From positions 62,001 to 126,000 of the forward strand of contig NZ_JAGGJV010000005.1 of NCBI RefSeq assembly GCF_017873135.1: a DNA stretch of 64,000 nt. Reading direction: 5' to 3'. Source of the stretch: Rhizobium herbae. Its GTDB lineage: Bacteria > Pseudomonadota > Alphaproteobacteria > Rhizobiales > Rhizobiaceae. The notes beneath the pieces were generated by a model, which was not told where the DNA came from, did not search any database, and saw nothing but the letters and a program-made list of their open reading frames with translations. How positions within the stretch are numbered: the stretch's first letter is position 1; every line of letters begins with the position of its first letter. This document shows, in pieces, positions 8,611-18,640 of this stretch. Made by a program: the position numbers and the translations under genes.

Positions 8611-9302
8611 CCATCACCATCGCGCTGCCCTCCAAGGGCCGGATGAAAGACGACGCCTCCGCCATCTTCGAAAAGGCCGGCCTGAAGATCGTCGCCGTCG
8701 GCAACGAGCGCTCCTATCGCGGCCGTGTCGAAGGGCTGGATAACGTCGAGATCGCCTTCCTCTCGGCCTCCGAAATCTCCCGCGAGATCGGCAGCGGCTC
8801 GATCGATTTCGGCGTCACCGGCGAGGACCTGATCCGCGAAGGCCTGTCGGAGGCCGATGCCCGCGTCGAATTCTGCGCAAGGCTCGGCTTCGGCCATGCC
8901 GATGTCGTCGTCGCTGTGCCGGAAATCTGGCTCGATGTCGATACCATGGCCGACCTCGGCGACGTCGCCGCCGACTTTCGCGCCCGTCACGGCCGCAGGC
9001 TGGCGATCGCCACCAAATACTGGCGCCTGACCCAGCAGTTCTTTTCCGCCAAGCACGGCATCCAGCTCTACCGCATCGTCGAAAGCTTAGGGGCCACCGA
9101 AGGCGCACCGGCCTCGGGGTCGGCCGATATCATCGTCGACATCACCTCGACCGGCTCGACGCTCAAGGCCAACCACCTGAAGATCTTGTCGGATGGGGTC
9201 ATGCTGCGGTCGCAGGCGTGTCTGGTGCGGGCCCGCAAGGCCGAGCATGCGGGCGATCCGCTGGTGGCGAAGATCATTGAGGCGGTTAGCGGCGTTTGCT
9301 GA
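8607..9302 (+). CDS. hisG: ATP phosphoribosyltransferase catalytic subunit, short form
   Basis: Catalyses ATP + PRPP to phosphoribosyl-ATP, the committed step of histidine biosynthesis. The 231-residue length and the lack of a C-terminal ACT-like regulatory domain mark the short form that needs HisZ, which is encoded directly upstream with a 4-base overlap. Visible motifs are [13 protein letters not shown] at the N-terminus, [11 protein letters not shown], and the PRPP-binding loop region [17 protein letters not shown]. The start ATGACCATC overlaps the hisZ stop. The gene ends the his cluster; a convergent DUF2937 gene ends 25 bp downstream. Confidence 0.96.
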   Translation: MTITIALPSKGRMKDDASAIFEKAGLKIVAVGNERSYRGRVEGLDNVEIAFLSASEISREIGSGSIDFGVTGEDLIREGLSEADARVEFCARLGFGHADVVVAVPEIWLDVDTMADLGDVAADFRARHGRRLAIATKYWRLTQQFFSAKHGIQLYRIVESLGATEGAPASGSADIIVDITSTGSTLKANHLKILSDGVMLRSQACLVRARKAEHAGDPLVAKIIEAVSGVC

Positions 9303-9327
9303 AGGTCGCTGCTCTGGTCGCAGAAGG

Positions 9328-9858
9328 TCAGTGCAATAACCGATAGCGTCGCCCGGCTCCAAGCCGATAGGCACCACGCGACAGAAACGCAGCCAGTCCC
9401 GTCAGGACCCATCCGGCCGCAAAGCCGATGCCGGCCCATGTCAGGCCGGGAAGACTGATGGGCACGGCGGGAATGAAATCACGCCAGGCGTTTCCAAGAA
9501 CCGCACCGTCGGCATCGCGTACAAGGACAAAGGGTTGCAGGATCGGCGCTGCCGACGCCAGATTTTCCTCCTGCGCCTTCAGCGTCTCGTAGCGGATGAT
9601 CGTATCGCGCATCGTTTCGCCCTGCTCTTTGAGAAAGGGTTCGGCTGATGCTGCATAGATGCCGAGCGCTTTTTCGCGATCAAGCGCATTGCTGCCGGCC
9701 TGCTGATCGAAGGCCTCGACCAGCACGCGTAACTCATCGAGCGCCCCGCCGATGCGCTGGCGATACTGCTGCGTCAATTCGGGTGCCTGTGAGGCGACGA
9801 TCCCTCCGAATAGGGCGGCGCCCAAGGCGATGAATCTCGCAATCGGTCTCATGGTCAT
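9328..9858 (-). CDS. DUF2937 family membrane protein
   Basis: A 176-residue protein with a hydrophobic N-terminal segment (ARFIALGAALFGGIVASQ), a long soluble, mostly helical middle typical of DUF2937 (QQYRQRIGGALDELRVLVEAFDQQAG) and a C-terminal membrane helix (LTWAGIGFAAGWVLTGLAAFL). The arrangement places the middle domain in the periplasm between two anchors. The function of the family is unknown. It lies convergent to hisG; I recall the same neighbour next to hisG in other Rhizobiaceae, but this was not checked. A second ATG two codons downstream is also possible. Confidence 0.85.
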   Translation of the reverse strand: MTMRPIARFIALGAALFGGIVASQAPELTQQYRQRIGGALDELRVLVEAFDQQAGSNALDREKALGIYAASAEPFLKEQGETMRDTIIRYETLKAQEENLASAAPILQPFVLVRDADGAVLGNAWRDFIPAVPISLPGLTWAGIGFAAGWVLTGLAAFLSRGAYRLGAGRRYRLLH

Positions 9859-10054
9859 TCCAGCCTTGGTGCTTGATCAACTGAAGGCATAACGGCTGTC
9901 TGCGTCAAATGTTCGATTGGGTCAAAAGCGGCCTCGATGCAGTGCGAAATCAGCAAGCCACAATGAGATCGCCTCACTGCATTTTCTATCTTCGTTGCCT
10001 AACATTCTGGACACAACTGTCCTATATTCAGGCTCCCATTCCCGAGGAGTTCCC

Positions 10055-10762
10055 ATGGCCGATCTGTCCGCTTTCCCGATCACCACCCGCTGGCCCGCCA
10101 AAAATCCCGATATCATCCAGCTCTATTCGCTGCCGACGCCAAACGGCGTCAAGGTTTCCATCGCGCTCGAAGAGCTTGGCCTTGCCTATGAGCCGCATCG
10201 CATCGAGTTTGGAGGAGAGGGCGTGAAATCGCCCGAGTTCATCTCTCTTAATCCGAATGGCCGCATTCCGGCGATCATCGATCCCAACGGCCCGGACGGC
10301 AAGCCGATTGGCCTGTTCGAATCCGGTGCCATCCTCGTCTATCTCGCCGAAAAGACGGGCCAGCTGATCCCGGCCGATGCCGCCGGGCGTTATGAGACAC
10401 TATGCTGGGTGATGTTCCAGATGGGCGGCGTCGGGCCGATGTTCGGCCAGTTCGGTCATTTCTTCAAATTCGCCGCCGACAAGGTCGCCAACAATCCCTA
10501 CCCGATGGAACGCTACCGCGACGAATCCAAGCGCCTGCTCAGCGTGCTGGAAGCGCGGCTGGAAGGTCGCCAGTGGCTGATGGGGGATGAATATACCATT
10601 GCCGATATCACCACCTTTACGTGGGTCGAGGGCGCGCGCAAATTCTACGGCGGCGCCGACGTGCTGGAATATTCGAGCTTCCCAAATGTCATGGCCTGGG
10701 TCGATCGTGCCCTTGCCCGTCCAGCCGTACAGAAGGGCATGGATATCCCCAAGCGGGATTGA
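10055..10762 (+). CDS. glutathione S-transferase, YghU/Ure2p-like
   Basis: A 235-residue glutathione transferase of the Nu/Ure2p-like type. The thioredoxin-fold N-terminal domain shows IQLYSLPTPNGVKVSIALEE, FISLNPNGRIPAIID and FESGAILVYLAEK, the usual Glu/Ser pair that holds the glutathione gamma-glutamyl group. The C-terminal helical domain has YTIADITTFTWVEGA. TPNG after the first strand resembles the catalytic Thr/Asn region of this subgroup. The start was set at MADLSAF with GAGGAG just upstream; longer in-frame starts cover low-coding intergenic sequence. The subgroup is known for organic hydroperoxide and disulfide reductase activity. Confidence 0.9.
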   Translation: MADLSAFPITTRWPAKNPDIIQLYSLPTPNGVKVSIALEELGLAYEPHRIEFGGEGVKSPEFISLNPNGRIPAIIDPNGPDGKPIGLFESGAILVYLAEKTGQLIPADAAGRYETLCWVMFQMGGVGPMFGQFGHFFKFAADKVANNPYPMERYRDESKRLLSVLEARLEGRQWLMGDEYTIADITTFTWVEGARKFYGGADVLEYSSFPNVMAWVDRALARPAVQKGMDIPKRD

Positions 10763-10856
10763 TCGCTTCAACACCTCTCGTCCGTCCGTGTTGACGACAC
10801 TCGGGCGGACAGGCTACCTCTTGGGAAAAGAAGCTTTCTTGACGGGTGGAACTAAC

Positions 10857-12074
10857 GTGGCAGGTAGACTTGTTGTTGTGGGCGGGGGGCAGGCCGCCTT
10901 TGCTTTGGTGGCCAAGCTCCGGGCGCTGAAGGACGAACGTCCGATCACCGTCATCGCAGCCGAGGCAAGTCATCCCTATCAGCGGCCGCCTCTCTCGAAG
11001 AAATACCTGCTGCGCGAAATGGACCTCGACCGGCTGCTCTACCGGCCGGAAAGCTGGTATGCCGAGCACAATGTCGATATCCGCCTGTCGACCGCGGTGA
11101 CGTCGATCGACCGCGCCGCGAAAACCGTGACGCTCAGTGACGGATCGACGCTTGATTATGACGTTTTGGCGCTTGCCACCGGCTCGACGCCGCGAAAGCT
11201 GCCGACCAGCATTGGCGGCGATCTCGACGGCGTCTTCGTCGTGCGCGATTTCACCGATGCCGATCGTCTGGCCGACGAGTTGAAACCCGGCAAGCATGCG
11301 CTGATCATCGGCGGTGGCTACATCGGCCTGGAAGCGGCGGCCGTGGCGCGCTCGAGCGGGCTTGATGTCACCGTCATAGAAATGGCCGACCGCATTCTCC
11401 AGCGCGTCGCCTCGGCTGCGACCTCATATCTGGTCAAGGACATCCACACGTCGCGCGGCGTCGATATCCGCGAGGGTACCGGCCTTGTCCGACTGGTTGG
11501 CACCGATGGCCGGGTGACCGCGGCGGAACTGACCGATGGCTCGACCATCCCGGTCGATCTGGTGATCGTCGGCATCGGCGTCACCGCCAACGATGCGCTT
11601 GCCCAGGACGCCGGCATCGAGGTTGCCAACGGCATCGTCGTCGATCATTTCGGTCGCACTTCCGATCCTGCCATCCACGCGATGGGCGACTGCGCCGTTC
11701 TGCCCTGGAAGGACATGCGCATCCGGCTGGAATCGGTGCAGAACGCCGTCGATCAGGCGGAAGCGGTGGCGGCTCTGCTGGCTGGCGGCGAGGCACCCTA
11801 TGAGCCCAAGCCGTGGTTCTGGTCGGATCAATACGACGTCAAGCTGCAGATCGCCGGTTTCGGTCTCGGCCACGACGAGACGGTGGTGCGCAAGGGCCAG
11901 CGCGAGGGCAGCGTCTCTGTGTGGTATTTCCAGGCTGGTAAGCTGATCGCCGTCGATGCGCTCAACGACGCAAAGGCTTATGTAACGGGCAAGAAGCTGC
12001 TCGACCTCGGGCTGACGCCGGATCGATCGATCCTTGAAAACCCGCAGGCCGATCTGAAGACGCTGTTGCCGTAA
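10857..12074 (+). CDS. FAD-dependent ferredoxin/rubredoxin reductase-like oxidoreductase
   Basis: A 405-residue flavoprotein of the class that passes electrons from NAD(P)H to a ferredoxin or rubredoxin. The N-terminal FAD-binding GxGxxG-type motif (LVVVGGGQAAFAL), a second Rossmann motif for NAD(P)H (ALIIGGGYIGLEAAAVA) and the FAD-binding TSDPAIHAMGDCA are in order. A C-terminal reductase domain follows (WFWSDQYDVKLQIAG). The start is the GTG giving VAGRLVV, with GGTGGA upstream; conserved sequence begins at once. No ferredoxin or oxygenase gene is adjacent, so the electron acceptor is unknown. It follows the GST gene by about 95 bp and may be cotranscribed with it. Confidence 0.9.
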   Translation: MAGRLVVVGGGQAAFALVAKLRALKDERPITVIAAEASHPYQRPPLSKKYLLREMDLDRLLYRPESWYAEHNVDIRLSTAVTSIDRAAKTVTLSDGSTLDYDVLALATGSTPRKLPTSIGGDLDGVFVVRDFTDADRLADELKPGKHALIIGGGYIGLEAAAVARSSGLDVTVIEMADRILQRVASAATSYLVKDIHTSRGVDIREGTGLVRLVGTDGRVTAAELTDGSTIPVDLVIVGIGVTANDALAQDAGIEVANGIVVDHFGRTSDPAIHAMGDCAVLPWKDMRIRLESVQNAVDQAEAVAALLAGGEAPYEPKPWFWSDQYDVKLQIAGFGLGHDETVVRKGQREGSVSVWYFQAGKLIAVDALNDAKAYVTGKKLLDLGLTPDRSILENPQADLKTLLP

Positions 12075-12090
12075 AAGACGCCCGCCCGTT

Positions 12091-12540
12091 TTACTGATGC
12101 TGGTTGAAAATCCGTCCCTTGGTTTCCAGCTGGAAACGCGGGAAGAAGAAGACGCCGAGCAGGGCGCCGGAATAACGCTGCTCGAGCCCAGTCGATTCGC
12201 CGATGCAGAAGACCGGCTGCTTCTGCCCGGAGGCCAGGATGATGGTGGTCGAGAAGCAGAACGACGAGGAGGTTGTTGCCGCCTGCTCGAAAAGCGACAG
12301 AACATGATTGCGATCGGCGCTGTCGTAGCAGCGCACCAGGTTGAGCAGGCCGCATTCGGCCTGATGCAGGCCGTGCATCGCCGCCGCACTCTCCCCGAGA
12401 CGGAACAGGCCGTTTGACAGATCTCCGGACCAGCCTTCGGAAAAGCAGAATTGGCTGAGCAGTTCCTGCCCGCTTTCGCCCAGTGCGAAGGAATTGGCAG
12501 CGTGGGGCTGGGAAAGACCTGCTCTTGCAATCTTAAACAC
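12091..12540 (-). CDS. stand-alone PAS-like protein, paralogue of the one at 3761-4177
   Basis: A 149-residue protein with a GTG start and GGGGTAGG as ribosome site. It repeats the ordered blocks of the 3761 protein: EGWSGDLSNGLFRLGESA, CGLLNLVRCYDSADRNHVL, TSSSFCFSTTII and VFCIGEST. It differs in its N-terminal 30 residues and a longer C-terminal tail (FQLETKGRIFNQHQ). No output domain is attached. The gene is convergent with the FAD reductase and its 5' side faces the AT-rich gap before groEL. It most probably senses a small molecule, redox state or protein partner; nothing identifies which. Confidence 0.7.
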   Translation of the reverse strand: MFKIARAGLSQPHAANSFALGESGQELLSQFCFSEGWSGDLSNGLFRLGESAAAMHGLHQAECGLLNLVRCYDSADRNHVLSLFEQAATTSSSFCFSTTIILASGQKQPVFCIGESTGLEQRYSGALLGVFFFPRFQLETKGRIFNQHQ

Positions 12541-13134
12541 GGCCTACCCCGGTCTCTGCGCAATGTCCGAACGTCATTCGTCTGTTCCCCTTAAGGGTTC
12601 GAAAGAAACAATTCCCACTTCTCAGAAAAGATACGGGACGCGGAAAATACTTTACGCGATCCATAAATCTGAAAAAGGTAGAAAGCTCAACTTTCAAGTC
12701 TTGGCCGTTTTTATGCTCAAGACGAAACAAATTGTATGCGAGGAAAATCTATATGCTTTATGAGTTGGGATCAAATTGATGTTTGGTACACAGTTAATAC
12801 GAAAAAATTGAGCATTTTTAGTGTCAATTCTTCCAGGCTCTGGATCCCCGTGAATCTATGGTTCACTTGGAGCGTTGTTATAATTGCTTTTCCTGTCGCT
12901 TCAATGGTGTTTTGACAAATATTTTACAATTTACAGTCGATGCGCGGAAAGTAGCTCAGGATTGCGAATGCACGTTATCGCGCAATCAGAACATGATTCG
13001 TGCATGGTTCTGCAATGGGGCAAATAGCGTAGATGCGGACTATTCTTGGGCCTATGGGTGCGCAGTGTCTCGCGAATGCAAAAAGGGCGGACCCTGCGGC
13101 CCGCCCCCTGCTCAATTCCGGAAACCGGAGTTGA
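12541..13134. other. AT-rich intergenic stretch without a supported gene
   Basis: Nearly 600 bp between the PAS-like gene and the end of groEL, noticeably richer in A and T than its surroundings. Short open frames occur on the plus strand (for example 12858-13232, which would run into groEL antisense) but show neither rhizobial codon bias nor a family motif. The groEL terminator occupies the right end. The left end should hold the promoter of the PAS-like gene. Confidence 0.5.
13079..13108 (-). terminator. Rho-independent terminator of groESL
   Basis: GGGCGG and CCGCCC pair across a 10-base loop. On the minus strand the hairpin is followed by a run of T (AAAAA on the plus strand at 13080-13084). 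It lies about 30 bp past the groEL stop. Confidence 0.7.
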
Positions 13135-14829
<1,695 letters not shown>

Positions 14830-14842
14830 TCAGCGGCTCAGA

Positions 14843-15139
14843 TCAGCCGATGATGCCCATGATGTCGGCTTCCTTCATGATCAGAAGGTCTTCGCCGTTG
14901 AGCTTGACTTCGGTGCCCGACCACTTGCCGAACAGAACGCGGTCGCCGGCCTTGACGTCGAGCGCGATGAGCGTGCCCTTGTCGTCGCGGGTGCCAGTGC
15001 CGACGGCGACGATTTCGCCTTCCTGCGGCTTTTCCTTGGCGGTATCCGGAATGATGATGCCGCCCTTGGTCTTGGCTTCAGACTCGACACGGCGTACGAC
15101 GACGCGGTCATGCAGAGGACGGAAATTGGTGCTTGTCAT
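14843..15139 (-). CDS. groES: 10-kDa co-chaperonin GroES
   Basis: Lid of the GroEL chamber; 98 residues. Visible family motifs are [14 protein letters not shown] at the N-terminus, the mobile loop region ([18 protein letters not shown]), [20 protein letters not shown] and the [16 protein letters not shown] end. It is first in the operon with groEL. Its leader carries a CIRCE operator and an alphaproteobacterial heat-shock promoter, so induction by both HrcA relief and RpoH is expected. Confidence 0.98.
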   Translation of the reverse strand: MTSTNFRPLHDRVVVRRVESEAKTKGGIIIPDTAKEKPQEGEIVAVGTGTRDDKGTLIALDVKAGDRVLFGKWSGTEVKLNGEDLLIMKEADIMGIIG

Positions 15140-15197
15140 TGTCTAATCCCTCGATCAAATGACTTCACGGATCGTGAACCGACCCGATGGATGGATG

Positions 15198-15224
15198 TTA
15201 GCACTCCTGTTGCTTGAGTGCTAG
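15198..15224. promoter_or_regulatory. CIRCE operator (HrcA binding site)
   Basis: Perfect inverted repeat TTAGCACTC-N9-GAGTGCTAG, matching the CIRCE consensus TTAGCACTC-N9-GAGTGCTAA except for the last base. It lies about 60 bp upstream of the groES start, in the untranslated leader. HrcA bound here represses groESL until heat inactivates it. Confidence 0.95.
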
Positions 15225-15229
15225 CGGCC

Positions 15230-15261
15230 CCGAGATAAGGATGCTCGGGAGATGAGTCAAG
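15230..15261 (-). promoter_or_regulatory. groESL heat-shock (RpoH-type) promoter
   Basis: On the minus strand CTTG is followed after 18 bases by CTTATCTCGG, which fits the alphaproteobacterial heat-shock consensus CTTG-N17/18-CYTAT-T--G at every fixed position. The same segment also reads as TTGACT-N16-TTATCT, so a housekeeping sigma factor might use it too. It sits just upstream of the CIRCE operator. Confidence 0.75.
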
Positions 15262-15407
15262 AACAAGACAGCGCGTTTTTTTAAATCGAAACGCCGATTG
15301 ACTCGAATTGCTATTTTTTGTTTAACGGCTGCATGGGGTCTGCGAATGCCCCACGAGGCGTCATGCCGGAATTTCGCGTCCACTCTTTAACAAAAAAGGG
15401 ACGTATC

Positions 15408-16241
15408 ATGGCCTCGTACAATTCCATTTCCGTTGAAAAGCTCGCTCGTCTGGCCGGAACCCCCAAAGGTCCGGTCGTCATCGATGTGCGCGACGATGAG
15501 GATTTCGCAGCACTACCCTCGCTTCTTCCTGCGTCCACGCGCCGCCCCTATGCCTCGGCATCGCAATGGGCGGCGGAATATCGCGGCCTGTGGGTGGTCG
15601 TGGTCTGCCAGAAGGGCAAGAAACTCAGCGAGGGCGTCGCCGCCTGGCTGCGGCATGCCGGTGCCCAGGCTGAGAGTCTGGAAGGGGGCGTTGAAGCCTG
15701 GACAGCAGCAGGCCTGCCGCTCGTCCCGGTCGCAGCGATACCCGGCGCGAACACCCGCAGTGGCTCCGTCTGGGTGACGCGCTCGCGTCCCAAGATCGAC
15801 CGCATCGCCTGTCCATGGCTGGTCCGCCGCTTCGTCGATCCCGCCGCATCCTTTCTCTTCGTTGCGCCTTCCGAAGTGGAGGCCGTCGCCGACCGTTTCG
15901 CAGCGACGCCGTTCGATGTCGAGGGTGTGTTCTGGAGCCATCGCGGCGAGGGCTGCACCTTCGATACGATGATCGCGGAGTTCGGCCTGTCCTTTCCCGC
16001 CCTTCAGCATCTGGCGCTGATCGTTCGCGCCGCCGATACCGACCGCCTCGATCTGGCGCCCGAGGCCTCCGGCCTGCTCGCGGCCTCGCTCGGTCTCTCG
16101 CGGATGTTCTCCGATGACCTGGAGCAGCTGGAAGCGGGCCTGCTGCTCTATGATGCCTTCTACCGCTGGGCGCGCGATGCCACGCAGGAAAAGCACGAAT
16201 GGGTGTCGCACGTGCCGAAGAAGGACAGGGATCATGAATGA
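15408..16241 (+). CDS. chrB: ChrB chromate-resistance regulator with an N-terminal rhodanese domain
   Basis: A 277-residue fusion. Residues 1-105 form a rhodanese-like domain (VVIDVRDDEDFAALP; active-site loop VVCQKGKKLSEG with a Cys; LEGGVEAWTAAGLPLV). The rest is a ChrB domain with the typical KIDRIACPWLVRRFVDP, GEGCTFDTMIAEFGL and LLLYDAFYRW. In other bacteria ChrB senses chromate and controls chrA, and it can aid chromate reduction. The start at MASYNS has AAAAGGG upstream. It overlaps chrA by 8 bases, so the two are translationally coupled. The operon is divergent from groESL, with 268 bp of shared control region. Confidence 0.9.
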   Translation: MASYNSISVEKLARLAGTPKGPVVIDVRDDEDFAALPSLLPASTRRPYASASQWAAEYRGLWVVVVCQKGKKLSEGVAAWLRHAGAQAESLEGGVEAWTAAGLPLVPVAAIPGANTRSGSVWVTRSRPKIDRIACPWLVRRFVDPAASFLFVAPSEVEAVADRFAATPFDVEGVFWSHRGEGCTFDTMIAEFGLSFPALQHLALIVRAADTDRLDLAPEASGLLAASLGLSRMFSDDLEQLEAGLLLYDAFYRWARDATQEKHEWVSHVPKKDRDHE

Positions 16242-17610
16242 GGCGGTGACAGTCACAGTCACCCTGCCGCCGCCGCATCCGACATTCGCCGAGGCCGCCA
16301 GGGTCTGGGCGAAGATCGGGCTGTTGAGCTTGGGCGGGCCGGCGGGTCAGATCGCCCTGATGCATAAGGAACTGGTGGAGGAGCGCCGCTGGATCTCCGA
16401 GAGCCGGTTTCTGCATGCGCTGAATTTCTGCATGCTGCTGCCCGGTCCGGAGGCACAGCAGCTTGCCACCTATATTGGCTGGCTGCTGCACGGTACGCGC
16501 GGCGGCATTGTCGCTGGCGTGCTGTTCGTGCTGCCGGGCTTCTTCGTCATCCTCGGCCTGTCCTCGGCCTATGCGCTGTTCCAGCAAACCGACTGGTTGA
16601 CGAGCCTGTTCTTCGGGCTGAAGGCGGCGGTGCTGGCGATCGTCATCGAGGCGGTCATCCGCGTCGGCCGCCGGGCTCTGAAAACCCGCTTTGCGCTCAT
16701 CGTCGCGGCGCTCGCCTTCGCCGCTCTGTTCTTTTTCGATCTGCCGTTTCCGCTCGTCGTGCTGGCGGCCGGTGTCGCCGGATATGTCGCCACGCGCCTG
16801 CAGCGGGCAACGGGCGAAAAAGCTGTTGCTGCGGCGGCAAGACAGGCGCTTGCCGACAGGCCGTCGGTCATCGACAGCAGTTTCCCGGATGTCGCCTCAA
16901 GCTGGAGCCGGACGTTGCGTGTCTTCGCTATCTGGCTGACGCTGTGGATCGCACCGTTCGTCCTCATCGGCGGGATGCTCGGCTTCGACAATGTCTATAC
17001 CGCCATCGGCCTGTTCTTCTCGAAGATGGCGGTGGTGACCTTTGGCGGCGCCTATGCCGTGCTTGCCTATGTCGCGCAGCAGGCGGTCGAGGCCTATCAC
17101 TGGCTGAAACCGGGAGAAATGCTGGATGGCCTGGCGCTGGCCGAGACGACGCCGGGGCCGCTGGTGCTCGTGCTGTCCTTCGTCGGCTTCATGGCAGCTT
17201 TTCGCGCCCCGCTCGGCCTCGATCCGCTTGTGTCGGGTTTGCTCGGTGCGACGCTCGCGACCTGGGTGACCTTCGTGCCGTGTTTCCTGTGGATCCTTCT
17301 CGGTGCGCCCTATGTCGAGACCCTGCGCAACAACAGGGCGCTGTCGGGCGCGCTGGCGGCGATCTCGGCGGCGGTCACTGGCGTCATTCTCAATCTGGCC
17401 GTCTGGTTCGGCTTGCATGTTCTTTTTGCCGCGGTAAACCGATCCGCGGCTGGACCTGTTTCCATGCCGCTGCCGGTCTGGCAGACCTTCCAGCTGCCGG
17501 CATTTTTCCTGGCGCTTCTGGCAGCCTTCCTGCTCTTCCGCTTCAAGCGCGGCGTCGTCACGACACTTGCCATCTGCGCGGCTGCCGGCTGGCTGATCCG
17601 GGGATTTTAG
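16234..17610 (+). CDS. chrA: ChrA chromate efflux transporter, two CHR domains
   Basis: Inner-membrane transporter that exports chromate; 458 residues, the long-chain type with two homologous halves. The first half carries SLGGPAGQIALMHKELVEERRWIS and MLLPGPEAQQLATYIGW. The second repeats this as TFGGAYAVLAYVAQQAVE and LAETTPGPLVLVLSFVGF. About ten hydrophobic segments are visible. Start ATGAATGAG overlaps the end of chrB. Chromate is toxic because sulfate carriers import it, and ChrA reverses this. The genes look codon-adapted, so if they were acquired it was not recent. Confidence 0.93.
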   Translation: MNEAVTVTVTLPPPHPTFAEAARVWAKIGLLSLGGPAGQIALMHKELVEERRWISESRFLHALNFCMLLPGPEAQQLATYIGWLLHGTRGGIVAGVLFVLPGFFVILGLSSAYALFQQTDWLTSLFFGLKAAVLAIVIEAVIRVGRRALKTRFALIVAALAFAALFFFDLPFPLVVLAAGVAGYVATRLQRATGEKAVAAAARQALADRPSVIDSSFPDVASSWSRTLRVFAIWLTLWIAPFVLIGGMLGFDNVYTAIGLFFSKMAVVTFGGAYAVLAYVAQQAVEAYHWLKPGEMLDGLALAETTPGPLVLVLSFVGFMAAFRAPLGLDPLVSGLLGATLATWVTFVPCFLWILLGAPYVETLRNNRALSGALAAISAAVTGVILNLAVWFGLHVLFAAVNRSAAGPVSMPLPVWQTFQLPAFFLALLAAFLLFRFKRGVVTTLAICAAAGWLIRGF

Positions 17611-17733
17611 TGATTCCGCCGAATTCCGCGCCCGAAACCTTGGGATTCGGACGCCATTTTCCGGATGGAGACTTGTGTTTTCGCCGCCTGCCTGCGATGT
17701 CACCCCGACCAATTTTTTCTGCGGGAAGCCAGC

Positions 17734-18582
17734 ATGGCCGTTCGGATCAACAGTTTTCGCGACATTGCCAGCCGTTACGATGTCGTTCTGTGCGATGTCT
17801 GGGGCGTGCTGCACAACGGTATAGAAGCCTTCAAGGGCGCCTGCGAAGCGCTGACCGAGGCCCGCGCCAAGGGCCTGACCGTCGTTCTCATTACCAATTC
17901 GCCGCGCCCGCATCCCGGCGTCATCGTCCAGATCCGCGGCCTTGGCGTGCCGGATACGGCCTACGACCGGATTGTCACGTCCGGCGACGTCACCCGCGCT
18001 CTGATTTCCGCCGGTCCGAAGAAGATCTATTTCATCGGCGCGGAAAAGGATTTCCCGCTGCTCGAAGGCCTCGGCGTCAACATGGTTTCGTCCGAGGAAG
18101 CCGAAATCATCGTCTGCGCCGGCTTTTTCGATGACGAAACCGAAACGGCCGACGACTACCGGGCAACGCTGTCCGCCATGGCCAAGCGCAAGGTGCCATT
18201 CATCTGCGCCAATCCCGACCTTGTGGTCGAGCGCGGCCACAAGCTCATTCCCTGCGCCGGCGCCATCGCCAAGGTCTACGAGGAACTCGGCGGCGAAACC
18301 CGGATTTCCGGCAAGCCTTACGTGCCGATGTATCGGGCATCGCTCTCGGAAGCCAAGCTCCTGCGCGGCGGGCTAGACCTCACCCGGGTGATCGCGGTGG
18401 GCGACGGCATGCCGACGGACGTCAAGGGCGCGCAGGATTTCGGCCTCGATGTTCTCTATATCAGCGCTGGCATCCACGCGGCCGAATACATGGCGGCAGA
18501 GAAGACCGACGAAGCCAAGTTGACGGCATTCTTGAAAAGCGAAGGCGCCACGCCGAAATGGTGGATGCCCAGACTTGCCTGA
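17734..18582 (+). CDS. HAD-superfamily class IIA hydrolase (NagD-like, TIGR01459 type)
   Basis: A 282-residue phosphatase-like protein. HAD motif I is DVWGVLHNGIEAF, with the nucleophile and acid/base aspartates. Motif II is in VVLITNSPRP. The capping domain follows, and motifs III and IV are in the region of GKPYVPMY and VIAVGDGMPTDVKGA. The subfamily is widespread in alphaproteobacteria just upstream of ribF. The substrate is unknown; a sugar- or nucleotide-phosphate is likely. The start MAVRINSF has GGGAAG upstream. It is 58 bp from ribF and probably cotranscribed. Confidence 0.88.
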   Translation: MAVRINSFRDIASRYDVVLCDVWGVLHNGIEAFKGACEALTEARAKGLTVVLITNSPRPHPGVIVQIRGLGVPDTAYDRIVTSGDVTRALISAGPKKIYFIGAEKDFPLLEGLGVNMVSSEEAEIIVCAGFFDDETETADDYRATLSAMAKRKVPFICANPDLVVERGHKLIPCAGAIAKVYEELGGETRISGKPYVPMYRASLSEAKLLRGGLDLTRVIAVGDGMPTDVKGAQDFGLDVLYISAGIHAAEYMAAEKTDEAKLTAFLKSEGATPKWWMPRLA

Positions 18583-18640
18583 TCGGCCTTGCTTGAACGG
18601 CCCGGCTTGATTGGAATGGCGTGATCGAACGGCATAAGAG

